Assembly: GCA_034008185.1 (NCBI GenBank) | Contig: CM067081.1 | Location: 153,728,258 to 153,792,257, forward strand | Origin: Gorsachius magnificus | Lineage: Eukaryota; Chordata; Aves; Pelecaniformes; Ardeidae | Direction: 5' to 3' | DNA length: 64,000 bases | In this document: piece by piece, positions 52,491 to 64,000 of the stretch | Layout of the letters: every line of letters begins with the position of its first letter | Numbering within the stretch: position 1 is the first letter of the stretch | Translations under genes and position numbers: made by a program | The notes under the pieces: generated by a model | What the model saw: the letters and a program-made list of their open reading frames with translations, nothing else | The model's database searches: none | Told to the model about the DNA's origin: nothing

Positions 52491-52599
52491 GTTTGAGCCA
52501 TTAAGGAGCGATCTTCAGAGACCAAAGTGGTCACGGGCAACCCATGCATTTTACTTTCCAGGTAATTTATTGCAGTTCACGGAAAACATGAAAAATGTG

Positions 52600-52678
52600 C
52601 CCATATTCCATAGAAAAAGAGTCAGAGAGGGCAAGAGATTTACTTTTGTGTCCTGCATTGGGACTGAAACAGCTGCCT
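52600..52678 (-). mobile_element. MIR-like SINE relic
   Basis: On the plus strand the order CCCATATTCCATAG, TCAGAGAGGGCAAGAGATTT, then GGGACTGAAAC matches reverse-complemented MIR. The remembered blocks are CCCATTTTACAGATG, CACAGAGAGGTTAAGTGACTT and the B-box complement GGGATTCGAAC. The segment between the last two blocks is shortened. It lies about 110 bases from the other SINE relic and in the same orientation, so the two might be pieces of one insertion cluster. Confidence 0.4.
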
Positions 52679-52856
52679 GACGGCCGCCCCTGCAGCCAAA
52701 GGAGTTCCTTTTAAAGATGGAATTCACAGCAACCAAAATGGCAACATCTCTACTTGGCTGTAGAGCTACTGCAGCACTTTTAAAAATTGACATACTTGCC
52801 AGTACCCACTAAAAGAAGTCACCACCTCCACTTCAAACCATATTTATGCCTTGGCA

Positions 52857-52872
52857 AAATAAATAAATAAAT
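52857..52872. repeat. (AAAT)4 tetranucleotide repeat
   Basis: Four consecutive AAAT units. Microsatellite. Confidence 0.85.
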
Positions 52873-54107
52873 CCCCAAGGGCCTCCCCCTGAAAAAAACC
52901 CCATGCTTTTTACAGAAAAAGTTCCCATGTTCTGCTTTTTTTTTTTTTAAATTTGGAAACATTTGTCAAACGCTAACAAGCACATACATCTATTCATCCT
53001 ATTTGTAGGAGGGGTCCACATAAAAACTAATTTTAGCTTTGCAAGACTGCTCTCCACAGATCGTCTGTAGTCGATAGAGATGTGCTCTTCCAGGGGACAA
53101 TTTAGAGCCAGAGCCTGAATTAGGCTGGCAAAATGGTCCTCTGGAGAAGACTCTCTCACTTACTAATGACTGTTGAGAACATCAAGGGAAGGTAGCCTCC
53201 CCAGCCTGAAATTACCTTTCAAGAATAATTCCTCCCCTCCTCATATTGACTTCTTCGCACATATCAGCACGCGCAATTTTTCCAGAGCCAGTAAGAAGTG
53301 ACACCCACCATCAAGGCATGCACGCAGGGACTGATTCGTCACAGCAGAGCCATTAGAAGGAAATGCATTAGTCTTAATGGCAAGAACTGCGCACTCACAT
53401 GGTCTCTTCCCAAGAAAGTTCTTAAATCCTGTGGGAGTCAGATGTCGGGAACAGCAAAACCAGTACAAGCAGGCACTGCTCTTTGACAAGTCAGCAATCC
53501 ATTGCCCAGATATAATTTATTATAATAAACACTGTCTCACTATTTTGCCCACCATTTATATTCCTTTTTGGGCTGTAGCTACCAACACCCTTCAGCCCTG
53601 AACAGAAGACTGTCATCAACCCTCCACATGCAGCCATTAAAAATATGCTGTCCTAGCTGCCTCTTTCTCCACTGCCCAGATAACTTAGATGGGAGCTCCT
53701 CAGTCCTGAGAGCCAAATCTGACTGAAATTCCACTTCTACAAAACTCTCACCCTCCTGACACAAGCACACTGCGACATAAACCCAGTGACCAGAACATGG
53801 GTGGGAGAGACCACCATCCAGCCGAGACCCACCACCTTGGTACCCCTCCCTGAGAGGATGTAAATGCTGATCTGACTGCTCCATGGTCAGAGGGAGAAAG
53901 GAGCAGGAGAAACAGCTAAAGAACGGGTCAATGCTTCCTGAGGCCTTCTCAGCCCTAACATCAGAGATCATGTTCGTTCTCTGTGCAAGACAAGGGTTAG
54001 TGTCCAGTAAGTGACTACCTGGGGTTTTAGTAACCAGGTACATTCTGTCAAGTAGCTACAGAGGCAGACTCCCAGACACCAAATACTCTCAGGAAGAGGA
54101 GAAAAGG

Positions 54108-54147
54108 AAAAAAAAAAAAAAAAGAAAAAACCCACAAACAAAAAACC
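54108..54147. repeat. A-rich run grading into CCCACAAAC units
   Basis: A long A-run with one G is followed by A/C-rich sequence containing two CCC blocks. Its composition resembles the A/C-rich run at 45099-45153. Confidence 0.85.
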
Positions 54148-55319
54148 CAGCATTAACAATACACCTGACACACATTCAGCTTTCAGACGTCCCTGGAGAA
54201 TGATCTCCCTGTTTAGCTATAAAAATGAGGATGGCCATCCACTACCCAGTAGTTTCCTGATAATATACTGTAATCATGACACCAAGCAGCTCCTGCTAGC
54301 AGTCAGAAGACAGTTAATCTTCCATATTCATTCAGTCTCTGGTCCTGCAGAAGAGGATAAGTATCATAGGGGTGATTAACACTAAACGTGGTTATTACAA
54401 CACGTTTCTATCATGGAAAATTAATCGTGGCCAAAATAGTTTCGCAAATGCTACGAAACAAGAACTTTGGCCTGCCAGAATTCAGCATTTCCATTCTTTG
54501 GGAAATTTTGATATTTCAAATCAAAACAACTTAGCTCTTCTGAATCAGAGGGGAAAGAACAACTCAGCATGAAGAAATTCTGAGGAATTATATCAACTAT
54601 TCTATATTTCAGATATTACGATGATTATATTAATGTGTTGCTCATCTGTTTTTTTGAAAACAAAATCAGCATCTTCCCCAGAAGATTTCAGTTGGCAAAT
54701 ACGATGTCAAAATGCTAAAAAAAAAAGTTCCACTGGAAATTTTTCAGCCACCCTTCTCCATTACAGAAGAATGGAATTACAAGTGAGCGCATACGTTGTG
54801 GTACCTTCACACATATCACCTTATGCCCTTAATTTAGAATGAGTGAGAGATCGCTTTATTTTAAGGAACAATCATATGTTTTCCTACTGCCGCTCTGTTT
54901 GAGCAGATCCTTTGCAGAACATCTTTGAAACCTTCCTCGTGTTTTTGCACGCACCCACAGCTCAGCCTTGTCAGGCACAAGCCCTCCAGGTGTACTCGTG
55001 TGTTCCCACCACCGCCCTCTTTGTACACCTCTGCCACTCGAGTCGGATGCTGACGCGCACTGTTGTGCCTGCGACCGCCTAACGCTAAGACGTTCTCACT
55101 GTTTTGCATTTATCCTCCTATTATTTGTGTTTTCACACATAATAGAAGCCGCTTTGTCTGCCTGCATAGTAAATTTGCCTCATTGTCTTACAACCTTGCT
55201 GCGAAAAGCTGTTAGGATTGATTCACAACAGGGCCAACATTTCCATCAAGCAAATATCACTCTCGGCACCTGACAAATTGTGACACTGTTTGCAGAGTGT
55301 CTGAATCAGAAACAAAAAG

Positions 55320-55480
55320 CTCCCGCTGGGTGCTCGGGCGGGGGCAGCTGGGGAAGGGGCTACCCACAGAGGGAGCGGGGGCAACTGCCCGGGCAGGGCT
55401 CAGCTGCAGCAAGGCCCCAGAGTGCCCCACATTCTCTGGCCACGATCCCCACATTGCCAGCGGGAGTGGGCGGGAGAGCT
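55320..55480. other. Short GC-rich patch
   Basis: About 160 bases at roughly two thirds G+C with about eight CpG dinucleotides. That is clearly enriched over the neighbourhood but below usual CpG-island length and ratio criteria by my hand count. It contains repeated CGGG blocks. It could be a weak unmethylated element, but no promoter motif is evident. Confidence 0.5.
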
Positions 55481-58400
55481 GACTTGCCAGGGAACAGCCT
55501 TTTGAGACAGCAGGCTACTTCTCCAACCAGAGGGGGAAATCACATCTTTCCTTTTTCAGCCTTTGGATCGAACTGGAAAATCATAGCCCAACTTTCCCCC
55601 ATCCCAGCTTATTTCCTCCTCCTCTTTTTTCCCCCTCTCTGTTTCGCATCCCTAATGGCCTCTTTCAAGCTCGGAAAAATTACTGTTATAAAGCATTACC
55701 CAGTGCACCCTAAACATGGCTTCCCACCCTCCCTTCTTGTCCTCGCCTCATAATTACTTGACCTACTGGAAATGCCAGGTCAGCTGAAGGGTCCAAAGGT
55801 CTGACTGGAGCCAAGATGATCAAACCTTCTTTTTGTGACCTACAGCTCCATCAAACACAAGCAGATGGGAGAAGCAGGCACACGCTGGATCTCCCAGACC
55901 CAACTGCGGGCCCACATCCTCCAGGAGACAGTCAGCCACAGCTTTCATTTAGTAAGATGCGCAGCTGCAAAGGACAGCAAAATAAGGTCACTGGTGGCAG
56001 AAAGGCAAGGCCATCTGGTATCTTGGCACTTCACGTGTGAAGGAGGATGATCTCCGATTTTCAGGAAGCAAAAGGCATGAGTAATCTCCGGATAAAGGCC
56101 AAAGACCGAAAAGAAAGTGAATTACCTTCTTTTTCTGCTAAGTCAGGAGAGAGGCACAATCAGCGTGTGATGAAAGCTTTCCCCGCTGCTGCCTGTGCTG
56201 CAGCTCTCCCTGAATAAACAACGGCCTTTAACAGTTAGGAAGCCCAGAAATTCCACAACCATAGGTCAGCTCACCTCTTCCTTCCCTCCCAAAATTAGTC
56301 ATCCTATCTTCTGTTCCCGCAGAGAGGCAGCAGGAGCTGTGAAAAGAGAAGAGCCCCCAGGGTCCAGCAGCTGTGGCGTACTCTTCTTCTACATTCACTT
56401 TGTACACTTCTTTTACTTGAATTTGGTACAAGACCAGGTACTAATATGAACACCAAACTCAAAGTCTTGCTTCGAAAAAAGGGAGTTGGAAATGCAAGTA
56501 GCTATTGTAGGGACAGGTTGAGGATATTTTCACAGGCCCATCACAGCTGATGGCAGAATTACATTTGGTTGCTTTCCTGTCAGCGCTAAGGAGGTGGGGG
56601 TAAGGAGGGAAGAGTGTATTGCACAATCCAAGGATTAGGGAGAAAAGACCATATTGCCCAACCAGGGGATTAGAGGCAGCTTTTCTTTTAAATTCCCTGC
56701 TATCTGATCTCTCACATTTTCACCAGATGTGAGGTGAAAACTGGGAAGAATGCATTACTTGATCTTGAATAAGTGACTACATATGAGGAAATAAAAATGT
56801 GTGTCATAGTAAAGATCTCTTCCAGTTACCACCATCAGAGATAGCTTAGCATTGTCTCTTTCATAAAAAAATAAGGATCAGAATTTACTCCACAACAAAA
56901 ATAAAATAAAAACAGATCATCATATATGAGTTTTTTTCTGAAACACATTAATTAAGGGGAGAGCTCACACACAAGCTCTCTGGGTCCATCCTGCCCCGGA
57001 GAGCATTTCTCAGAGTGCTTCTGGCTTGAGACTGCCCACAGGCTTGGATGAACAAACGTAACACTTGGCTTAGGTTGCTGATGGCCATCACATCTGCAAG
57101 AGGGGTCTGGACAGAAGCTTTCTGTGGGCTGGGAGAGCCCAGGCTATTCCCCCAGGGACAGACATGCAATATCCTCTCTGGAAAGCAGAAAAACTGTGCT
57201 CCAGCCAGCCCTCCCTTTGGAGGGCACCAAAGCCTTCCAGGCCAGATTGTCGACAGCCATCCCTACTGAAGGTTATGGTTTCTCTATGGCGTTAAGATTT
57301 GATAGGCAAGGGGATGTTTTGGGAAAGAACTGCCACCCCTAGGTCACTTGTCTGAAGGTCTTCAGGTTAGCAGTTTCTAAACATCACATATAAACTTCAT
57401 GGGGGAGGACCTTAACTGCTATATTGGTCTCGGTCCAGCTCGTAACTGCCCCAGCATCGCAGCTGACATTAGTCATCCCTCCCACTATCTGATGAAAGAA
57501 GAGAAACTAAGGGCTGACAAGACAGACACCAAATAACCCAGCACTCAGTAATTTTGCCGTTCGCTGTGGATCATAGTGCATTTATCAAGTGATGATATGG
57601 CCTCAAGGAAATGAAAAACATTGTTTTGCTCTTTGCTGTCCAGGCTGAATCAAGATTCACAAGGCCAAAAGAGAGTCCACACAAGCATCACAATGCTACC
57701 CTGTAACCAAGCCACTGTGCGTCTACTCCAGCACTGCTTGTTATGCACCAGCAGGGTTTTTCAAGCATCTTTCAACATTCCTTCAACACTTGAAAAACCT
57801 GGAAAAAAAGAAAAGCTGAAAAGCTGAAGAAGGCAACTGGTGCCTCCTCCTTTTTGCCATAGGTTTGCATTACATTGACAAGGAGAAGACCAAAAAAAAG
57901 TCCCTATCTTTATATCCAAGTGCACATAAAACACATACATACCACTTTGCAGCCACTGCAACATAGTCTACCACCGTAGGGCTTGAAAGCCTCCAGTATT
58001 GCAAATCCAAAGGGGAAAGGAAGCAGCTTATCATGAGCATCTTGATAGTAAAGAATCAGAGATGCAGCGCTGGACTATAAAGCTCACACTATCCTTGGAG
58101 GCAGGAAAAAAACGGTTGGAGCGAGCTCAATAATTCAAATTTAACCTTGTAGAATGTGAGGCCCAGTATTTATGGAGTTGTGCGTTCTTTGCTCATCGTA
58201 CCATGCACCACGCAGCCCCGGGTACACAAACCCACCCAGAGCACCGGTGCCTTTGCAGGAATCAGCAAAAAGACAGAAGTAGACTGCAGGACTGAATATA
58301 GGGCAACAAAGGCAAATTACGGAATGAAAATGGAGAGGGAGCAACTCAAAAATAAAGAAATCCAGAGATTCTAGCCCTGTAAAAGCTGGCCAGGGACAAA

Positions 58401-60208
58401 CCAAAGAAACTACCTGCTCCAAAGCCAAATCTACTGCCCTGCAAGGGAAGTGACAGTTGCAACTGTTGGCTACCTGCAGAGACAAAAATGAAAAATAAAA
58501 AGTAGCTTAAGTTCTTCTCACTAATGGAAGGCCACCCACAATCAAACATGCCAGCTGCATCAGTACCACTGCTTATTTCTTCTTCAATGTCATTTTAAAT
58601 CAGGCTAAAACCTGGAGGTGACTATAGTGCCAGCAGCAAAGGATCCTGTGAGCAGAAGCAGCTGGCAAGACACTGGTACTGAGTATCCCTTAAGGCAATA
58701 GCAGCAAAGGCACTTATCTTTTGTTTCCTATCTACACGGGTTTTTAACACGTGAATTCTCTCAGTGTCTCAACTTACAACTAACCTCAAAACTCGTAATG
58801 AAACTTTATTCACATCTTTGGCATTTCACTTACTTTCACAGGAGAGTCCATTGTCCTCTAGAGCATCATCTCAAAACCATAAATGATGCTAACATCAGCA
58901 ATTAATAACCAAGGACCTGGCCCTAGCATGCACCTACACAGGGCATTTCATTGCCTTCAGAGAACCTACCGGATGCAATGCTCAAGTTGGAGCGAAACTC
59001 GATGTGTTTTCACTACAAAAGGATATACTCCTGGGATCATTCACTAATTGGATAAAAGCATAAGAACTACCCCATTACCATCCCTGGAGGAAACTCATTA
59101 GCAACCTAATGAAATAAAGTGATGACAGGAAGGTATTTTCTCATCATCTTTTAATGCTAACAGGCTTCAAAGCCATTTTGCTTCCTCACCCTGTCCTATG
59201 GTACCAGAAACCCCATGGGACCTCTCAGAGCATCACAGGCAGTCCCCTCTCCTGCATATTACACAGCATCAGGGAGCAGTTCCGTTGCACAGAGGGATTC
59301 TAAGATGTTCAACTCATCATCTTTGATGAATCTGTGCAATTGAAGCTTAAGCCCTGCCCCACGTGGAAAAAGTTCCCCAGTGGGTCAGGCTTCCTGATGA
59401 GTCACACAATTTGGAAGGCATATAATCCAGCTATTAGGGGCTTTGCTGTTTGTTGTTACGAAAAGCCAAACTCAGGAACATTTGAAAGAAATTAGAAATA
59501 TCGAAACAAATTTTACAATTTTGCAATATTTTTAAGTTAGTGAAACTACAAGTATTGAAGGGAATACTACATAAGCATAGTGCTTCTTTTAATTACGTCT
59601 ATTTTAAATATGAAAATTTCTTTTTCTCCTCCTGTAAAAAGTGTCAGGTCATACCTCCAAACACCCATGTATCACATAGCCCTAATCAGACATACTTTAG
59701 ATGTACATATTAAACACACATTCCTTAGTAACAGCAAGGGAGGAATGGATAATTTTGAATCCGCCTGAAGAAGATTAATCCAAAGCAAGACAAGGTATTC
59801 ACCCACCACATTCCCACTCTCTGCACCTACACCTCTCACCACTAAATACCTTTCTCCAAGTCCCTGGATGTTCAAAAAGAGCCCATGTCTCTCCACCAAG
59901 AACTCTTACAGTCAGCCAGCCAAAGACATCAATATTATTTATCTCTGCAATGCGCCTATAGCCTAGCTGAGGCTGTAAGGGCAGCCAGCGGCACCATTCC
60001 CCAGAGCCAACAAGCAAACTCATTGCTGGTGGCATATGCCTTACCAGCAGCCTGAGAGAGTAGCATCCTGCATCTTCTCATATCTCATGTTTATCCGCAA
60101 AGCTGCACAGTAGGAGCAAGGAAGCGTTAAGTTAGCCTGCCTCAAACCTACATGCAATTAGACACCTCCGTTCTCTCTGACTATATGGCCATTTGTCTAT
60201 GGCAATGG

Positions 60209-60273
60209 GGATTAGCCTCAGGTAGTCTGTAGAGCCAGTGAGCTGGAAAACTTTCTAGGTAGGATTTGAAGCC
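60209..60273 (-). mobile_element. MIR-like SINE relic
   Basis: On the plus strand, TTAGCCTCAGGTAGTC is followed by GAGCCAGTGAGCTGG and then GGATTTGAAGCC (B-box complement at 60262-60271). This is the order of reverse-complemented MIR, whose blocks are CTTGCCCAAGGTCAC, CAGCTAGTAAGTGG and GGATTCGAACCC. The minus-strand B-box CTTCAAATCC matches the consensus at nine of ten positions. The A-box side beyond it was not recognised. Confidence 0.42.
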
Positions 60274-61016
60274 ATAACCCCTCAAAAAAGGGTAGACAGA
60301 CCAGGTGATAAAATAGCAGTTTCCCATTATGAACTGCAAATTCTGAAGTTAGCTAAGCTTTCAAATGGCTGTTAAATGGAAGGGGATTCTGGCAGTGCCA
60401 TTCAGAGCTGCATTTGAAGGGAAATCCAAGACTGAAAGGCTTAGGACCTCATTACCAAGGCTGTTTTCTAGCACAAGTGTTTCAAAGCACCACACTTCCT
60501 CAGAAACACGGTATAGAAAGTATCAGGGAAATACTAGACTCAATCCCAGAGTACAGACAGGCTCAGCCCTGCACCAGCTTTACTTTGCCCAGAGTGCAGT
60601 AGTGAGTTACCATTAGTTCCTCAGAACAAGCTAATAAAGCCTTGCCTTCTTCCTGAATCCCTTACCTACCTTTACAATGAGCCATTACAGTGAGGTTGGA
60701 GGTGCTGAAATATTTGGAAGGACCACTTAGTGCCCCACGGCAGCCACAGGCTACCATAGCTCTAAAAATGAACCCTCCCATTTGCTCAGTGCACAAATAA
60801 TTCAGAGGCAAAACTTGGGTATATTGTATTCTAAACAAGATGAAATTATAATATTCATGCACAGCTGTCCTCTGCCTCTCCCCCAATTCTCAGGTTTTCT
60901 CTGAAAGTTGCAGTTTCGATTCTCTTCTCCTTTTGAGCTGGATGACAGGCCTTGCTCTGAAAGCTAGGGTTGAGAACCCGTTCCCACCTTGTCACACAGA
61001 CTCCATCTGCCATCTT
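60274..61016. other. Non-coding sequence between two SINE relics
   Basis: No gene or repeat recognised. Only short open frames of up to 83 codons. Confidence 0.6.
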
Positions 61017-61150
61017 AAATAAGTCACCTTATATTCCTTTGTCTTGTGTTTCTCAGAGGATTTGCAAAGAATCGGGTCCTACAGTGCCTGCGTTAGGTAG
61101 ATATTATCACTTACAGATTACAGCCTTATAGGTGAAAAAAGCTGAGACAA
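61017..61150 (+). mobile_element. MIR/L2-like relic
   Basis: In the plus sense, AAATAAGTCACCTTA, then CCTTTGTCTTGTGTTTCTCA, then ACAGTGCCTG and TAGATATTATC occur in the order of the MIR 3' half. The remembered blocks are GCAAGTCACTTAACC, CTGTGCCTCAGTTTCC, ACAGTGCCTGGCAC and GTTATTATC. An internal deletion separates the second and third blocks. The following TTACAGATTACAG and AGCTGAGACAAAG resemble a TTTTACAGATGAG / CTGAGGCACAG passage. It is heavily decayed. Confidence 0.45.
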
Positions 61151-61587
61151 AGTATAATGGACAAGCATTAGACTTTTTTGTTTGGCGTTAAAAAACCTAA
61201 CAGCCCCTTCCTTGACTTCACTGTCTCCTACTCCATTTGCAGGTCTCCTCTGCAGAGCAAGATAGGGGGCTGAGGTCTTTTGTAACTGAGAAACAATTCT
61301 AGTGAAATTTAAAGTGAACAATCCCACTTTTCTTCCTAACCACAGTCACCCCACACCCCACGTAATCTTCAGAGAAGGTTTCAGGCACAGTCTGGAGAGG
61401 GGAGGCCGTGCAGGATCATGTCCGACCTGCGACACAGGGCAGCCAGCACACATTAGACAAGGTGGTGCTGGTGCGAGGGCCATGTGCATCTTAATCTCCA
61501 CCAACAAAATCCTCCCTGAATTAATTTATAGGCAAAATGCAAAAGAGAAGTTTCCAGAGAGGCAAAAAAAAAACCACCTTCAACTTC
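61151..61587. other. Non-coding sequence before the CR1
   Basis: No gene recognised. Contains an A9 run just before the CR1 fragment. Confidence 0.6.
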
Positions 61588-61763
61588 AGGCTCTGGAATG
61601 GGCTGCCCAGGGAGGTGGTAGAGTCCTCATCCCTGGAGGTATTTAAAAGAAGGATAGATGAGGTGCTTAGGGACATGGTTTAGTGGTGGGACAGCAGTGC
61701 TAGGTTAACGGTTGGACTTAATGATCTTAAAGGTCTTTTCCAACCAAAGTGATTCTATGATTC
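61588..61763 (+). mobile_element. CR1 LINE 3' fragment, plus sense
   Basis: In the plus sense it reads GGAATGGGCTGCCCAGGGAG, ATCCCTGGAGGTATTTAAA, GAGGTGCTTAGGGACATGG, GGTTAACGGTTGGACTTAAT, GATCTTAAAGGTCTTTTCC and ends with GATTCTATGATTC. These are the terminal blocks of avian CR1, and the end carries the short terminal repeat typical of the family. About 176 bases remain, 5'-truncated. It is the only plus-strand CR1 copy here. Confidence 0.97.
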
Positions 61764-64000
61764 CCTGCTGGCAGCATAAAGCGAGTCGCACGTGCACCAG
61801 CCACGGCCTTACCAGAAGTTGAGCACCCTGAGAGCCAGGGTTATGGCAGAATTCTGAGGCTGGCACAAGATGAGAGGCAGCTACACCCACAGGCCAGCAC
61901 GTCTACACCAAGAGAAGCAGGAAAAGAGAAATAAAAAGAAGTGGAGTACAGACAGAAGTGAGAAGTGAAACCAGAGAGACCTGGTGGCTTTGGACAGGCT
62001 TGCAAACCTTGGACTCGGCTCTTGGCGCAGCACTTTCCATCAGACCTAAGGCCTTCACCATGAGCAAACACATTGACATTTTACATGCATAAATATGTAT
62101 TACCTCAGAAGAAAAGACGGTTAAATAAAGGAAGAAAGCCCACACACCATACAGTGGAATTAGCAATGTAACGACATCCCTTCGTTTTACATTCCTGGGC
62201 ATTTATAGAGAGCATGCACCAAGGCTCCCAAACACGCAGGCGCCCTGGGCACGCTTTCCTCAGCCCACACAAGGTCCAGCAACTATTTAGTACAAGGGAC
62301 AGACGGTTTTCCCATGTAGCTGCAACCTGCAAAACACACAGCAGAGTCCCTCATGCCTGTGTCCTGTCATACCCCTTCCGTCACCCTGAAGTTACTCACC
62401 GTGCTGTCACCTCACCCATACACAGCCATCAAATACCCAGCACCAACTCCCACGGAGGCTCCTATAGACTCTGTACACATATATATGCACATATGTGGCC
62501 TTATCTTAATGTACTCTTACACTTTTTTTTTCATACACACCCAGTCCCACACAGCTTTTCTCTGTTAAAAGGAACAAATGATCAAATCATTCAAAAACCA
62601 CAAGTGAAGGGCACGAGGACAGGACCCGACATCAGGACATGCAGGGTGAACAGTATATTGAGTTAATACATCACTCCCACATAAAAAGAATTTAAAAACA
62701 AAACAAAAAACAACAACAACAAAAAAAACACCCTTTGTAGAGAGCAAGACACAAAAAGGAGGCCCAACTTTCCACATCTGTTTTATTCCAAGGCAAAGTT
62801 CCTCGTCGTCAGTTCTGTAACCAGAAGAGGTTGCCGCAAAGCTACAAGCCTCCCATGCCTGATTATTTTCTTATTCTTCTTTCCCCCTCCCTCTTTTCCT
62901 TAATATCTGGGAAATCCTTTGGCTGATTATGTCTCATGCCCAGGCTGTGCTGGATTTACCAATAAAGAAGCAGGAAGAGCACAGGAGGCCGTTGCATATG
63001 CACATCACCTTCCCAGTGTCTCCGCCAAGTTGCCAGCTTTGCCAAATAAAAAAAATCCCCTGTCAAAAGCCTGGTAAAGTTTCAAGCAAGCAATTTCATC
63101 AGCCCCATGGCTGACCCGTCCGAGAAGAACCAAATACCTGCTCATTTAGTCCAAAGGACTAGCCAGAACAAAAGTAGTTTTCCACCCCATCAAAGTTAGA
63201 TGGCATCTGATTCAGCATTTATTACCCGATGAAATTTTCCACCTGCGACAGTCCTAGGGCCATCTGAGGCTCCAGGTCTGTGTCTGCACTACACAACAAC
63301 CTTATGTGCTCGTAGAGGCTCTCGCTTTCAAATCACCAATGCATTTATCTCCTTCTGAGTAAGCACGTAATTCCATTGCAGCTCACATGTAGCTTACCCA
63401 GAGTTATCATTCACAACGTGTCTTTTGTAAAGTACTGCTAACCTCAGATACAAAAGGGAGAACCTAAGGCATGCTCCAAATTCAGAGATGGTCCTTTTAT
63501 TTTGTGTGTCCTAGAGACACTGATGGCCAGATGTGCAGCCACACCTCAAACTCAGGAGGGAGTTTTAAATGTCAAACTGGTTTTCCCATGGGGTTATTCT
63601 TGTCTCTGAACTATCCTAGCCTTTTTCTGCATTTTGCTCCAACACAGAACTTCCACCCCAAAGCTTTATAAATGGAAAGAGCTTCACAAAGGCCCTTCGT
63701 GTACCAAAAACGTCCAGTGATGTGCTTTGGGTGAAAATGATAAAGTGGTGATGGATGCTTTGGGTGGCAAAGTAAATTGAGTCACTGTTATGCGAGTGGG
63801 TGGTAACAACTCTGTACAATGCGTAACCGAAACTCTTAACAAAGACAGTTGTAAGCAGATCTTATGAGATTAGGCCAGAGAGAGAGAATTATTTTCTTGA
63901 CATTTGGTAGAAGATAAAAATTCATCCATCATTTTCATGCAGAACAACCTCACTCATTTACAGAAATAGGATATACTAAGGTTCAAGGAAACTGAAGCAA
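61764..64000. other. Non-coding unique sequence
   Basis: No supported gene. Open frames up to 150 codons (62214-62666, plus) overlap others in different frames and strands. An A/C-rich run with CAA units lies at 62692-62731. Confidence 0.6.
62692..62731. repeat. A-rich run with (CAA)n units
   Basis: About 40 bases of A with interspersed C, including four consecutive CAA-type units. Simple repeat. Confidence 0.85.

Larger units (their letters stand above)
52679..60208. other. Non-coding sequence
   Basis: No supported gene over about 7.5 kb. Seen are an AAAT tetranucleotide run at 52857-52872, an A-rich run at 54108-54147, and a short GC-rich patch at 55320-55480 with about eight CpGs, which falls short of a CpG island. 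Open frames reach about 157 codons (55280-55753) and are explained by the GC-rich patch. Confidence 0.6.

Overview
The window looks like non-coding nuclear DNA from a bird. The main evidence is four 5'-truncated CR1 LINE tails at 11655-11726, 39806-40156, 47151-47303 and 61588-61763. Three of them show the avian CR1 3' signature on the minus strand (ATCATAGAAT- or ATCACAGAAT-type repeats, a GGTTGGAA-type block, then a block like TCATCTAGTCCAACCCC). The fourth reads in the plus sense and ends in GATTCTATGATTC. The species cannot be told from this alone. I found no convincing protein-coding exon, tRNA, rRNA or known microRNA. The longest open frame is 188 codons and lies in a GC-richer patch where several frames on both strands are open at once, so I read all open frames as chance. 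The region is best described as an intergenic stretch or part of a very large intron.

Layout: 1-11.6 kb is unique sequence with short homopolymer and trinucleotide runs. A short CR1 tail follows at 11.7 kb. 12-34 kb is mostly unique sequence with a G/T-rich run at 18.0 kb, a 21-bp near-palindrome at 27.0 kb and a 40-bp tandem duplication at 28.2 kb. 34.67-35.32 kb is a long strand-asymmetric pyrimidine-rich tract. The longest CR1 copy is at 39.8 kb. 41-42.1 kb holds a tRNA-like SINE head and then an 88-nt symmetrical inverted repeat. 46.9-47.3 kb holds another tRNA-like relic next to a CR1. 51.5-52.7 kb holds a second hairpin and two MIR/CORE-SINE-like relics. 60.2-61.8 kb holds two more old SINE relics and the plus-strand CR1. 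The rest is unique sequence.

There is no operon or pathway to describe. The signals most worth following are two inverted repeats (41896-41983 and 51492-51558). Where their arms differ, the differences are largely transitions, as expected of old palindromic elements or conserved hairpins. A set of degenerate SINE relics is also worth following. All repeat-family names come from remembered consensus features and were not checked against a library.
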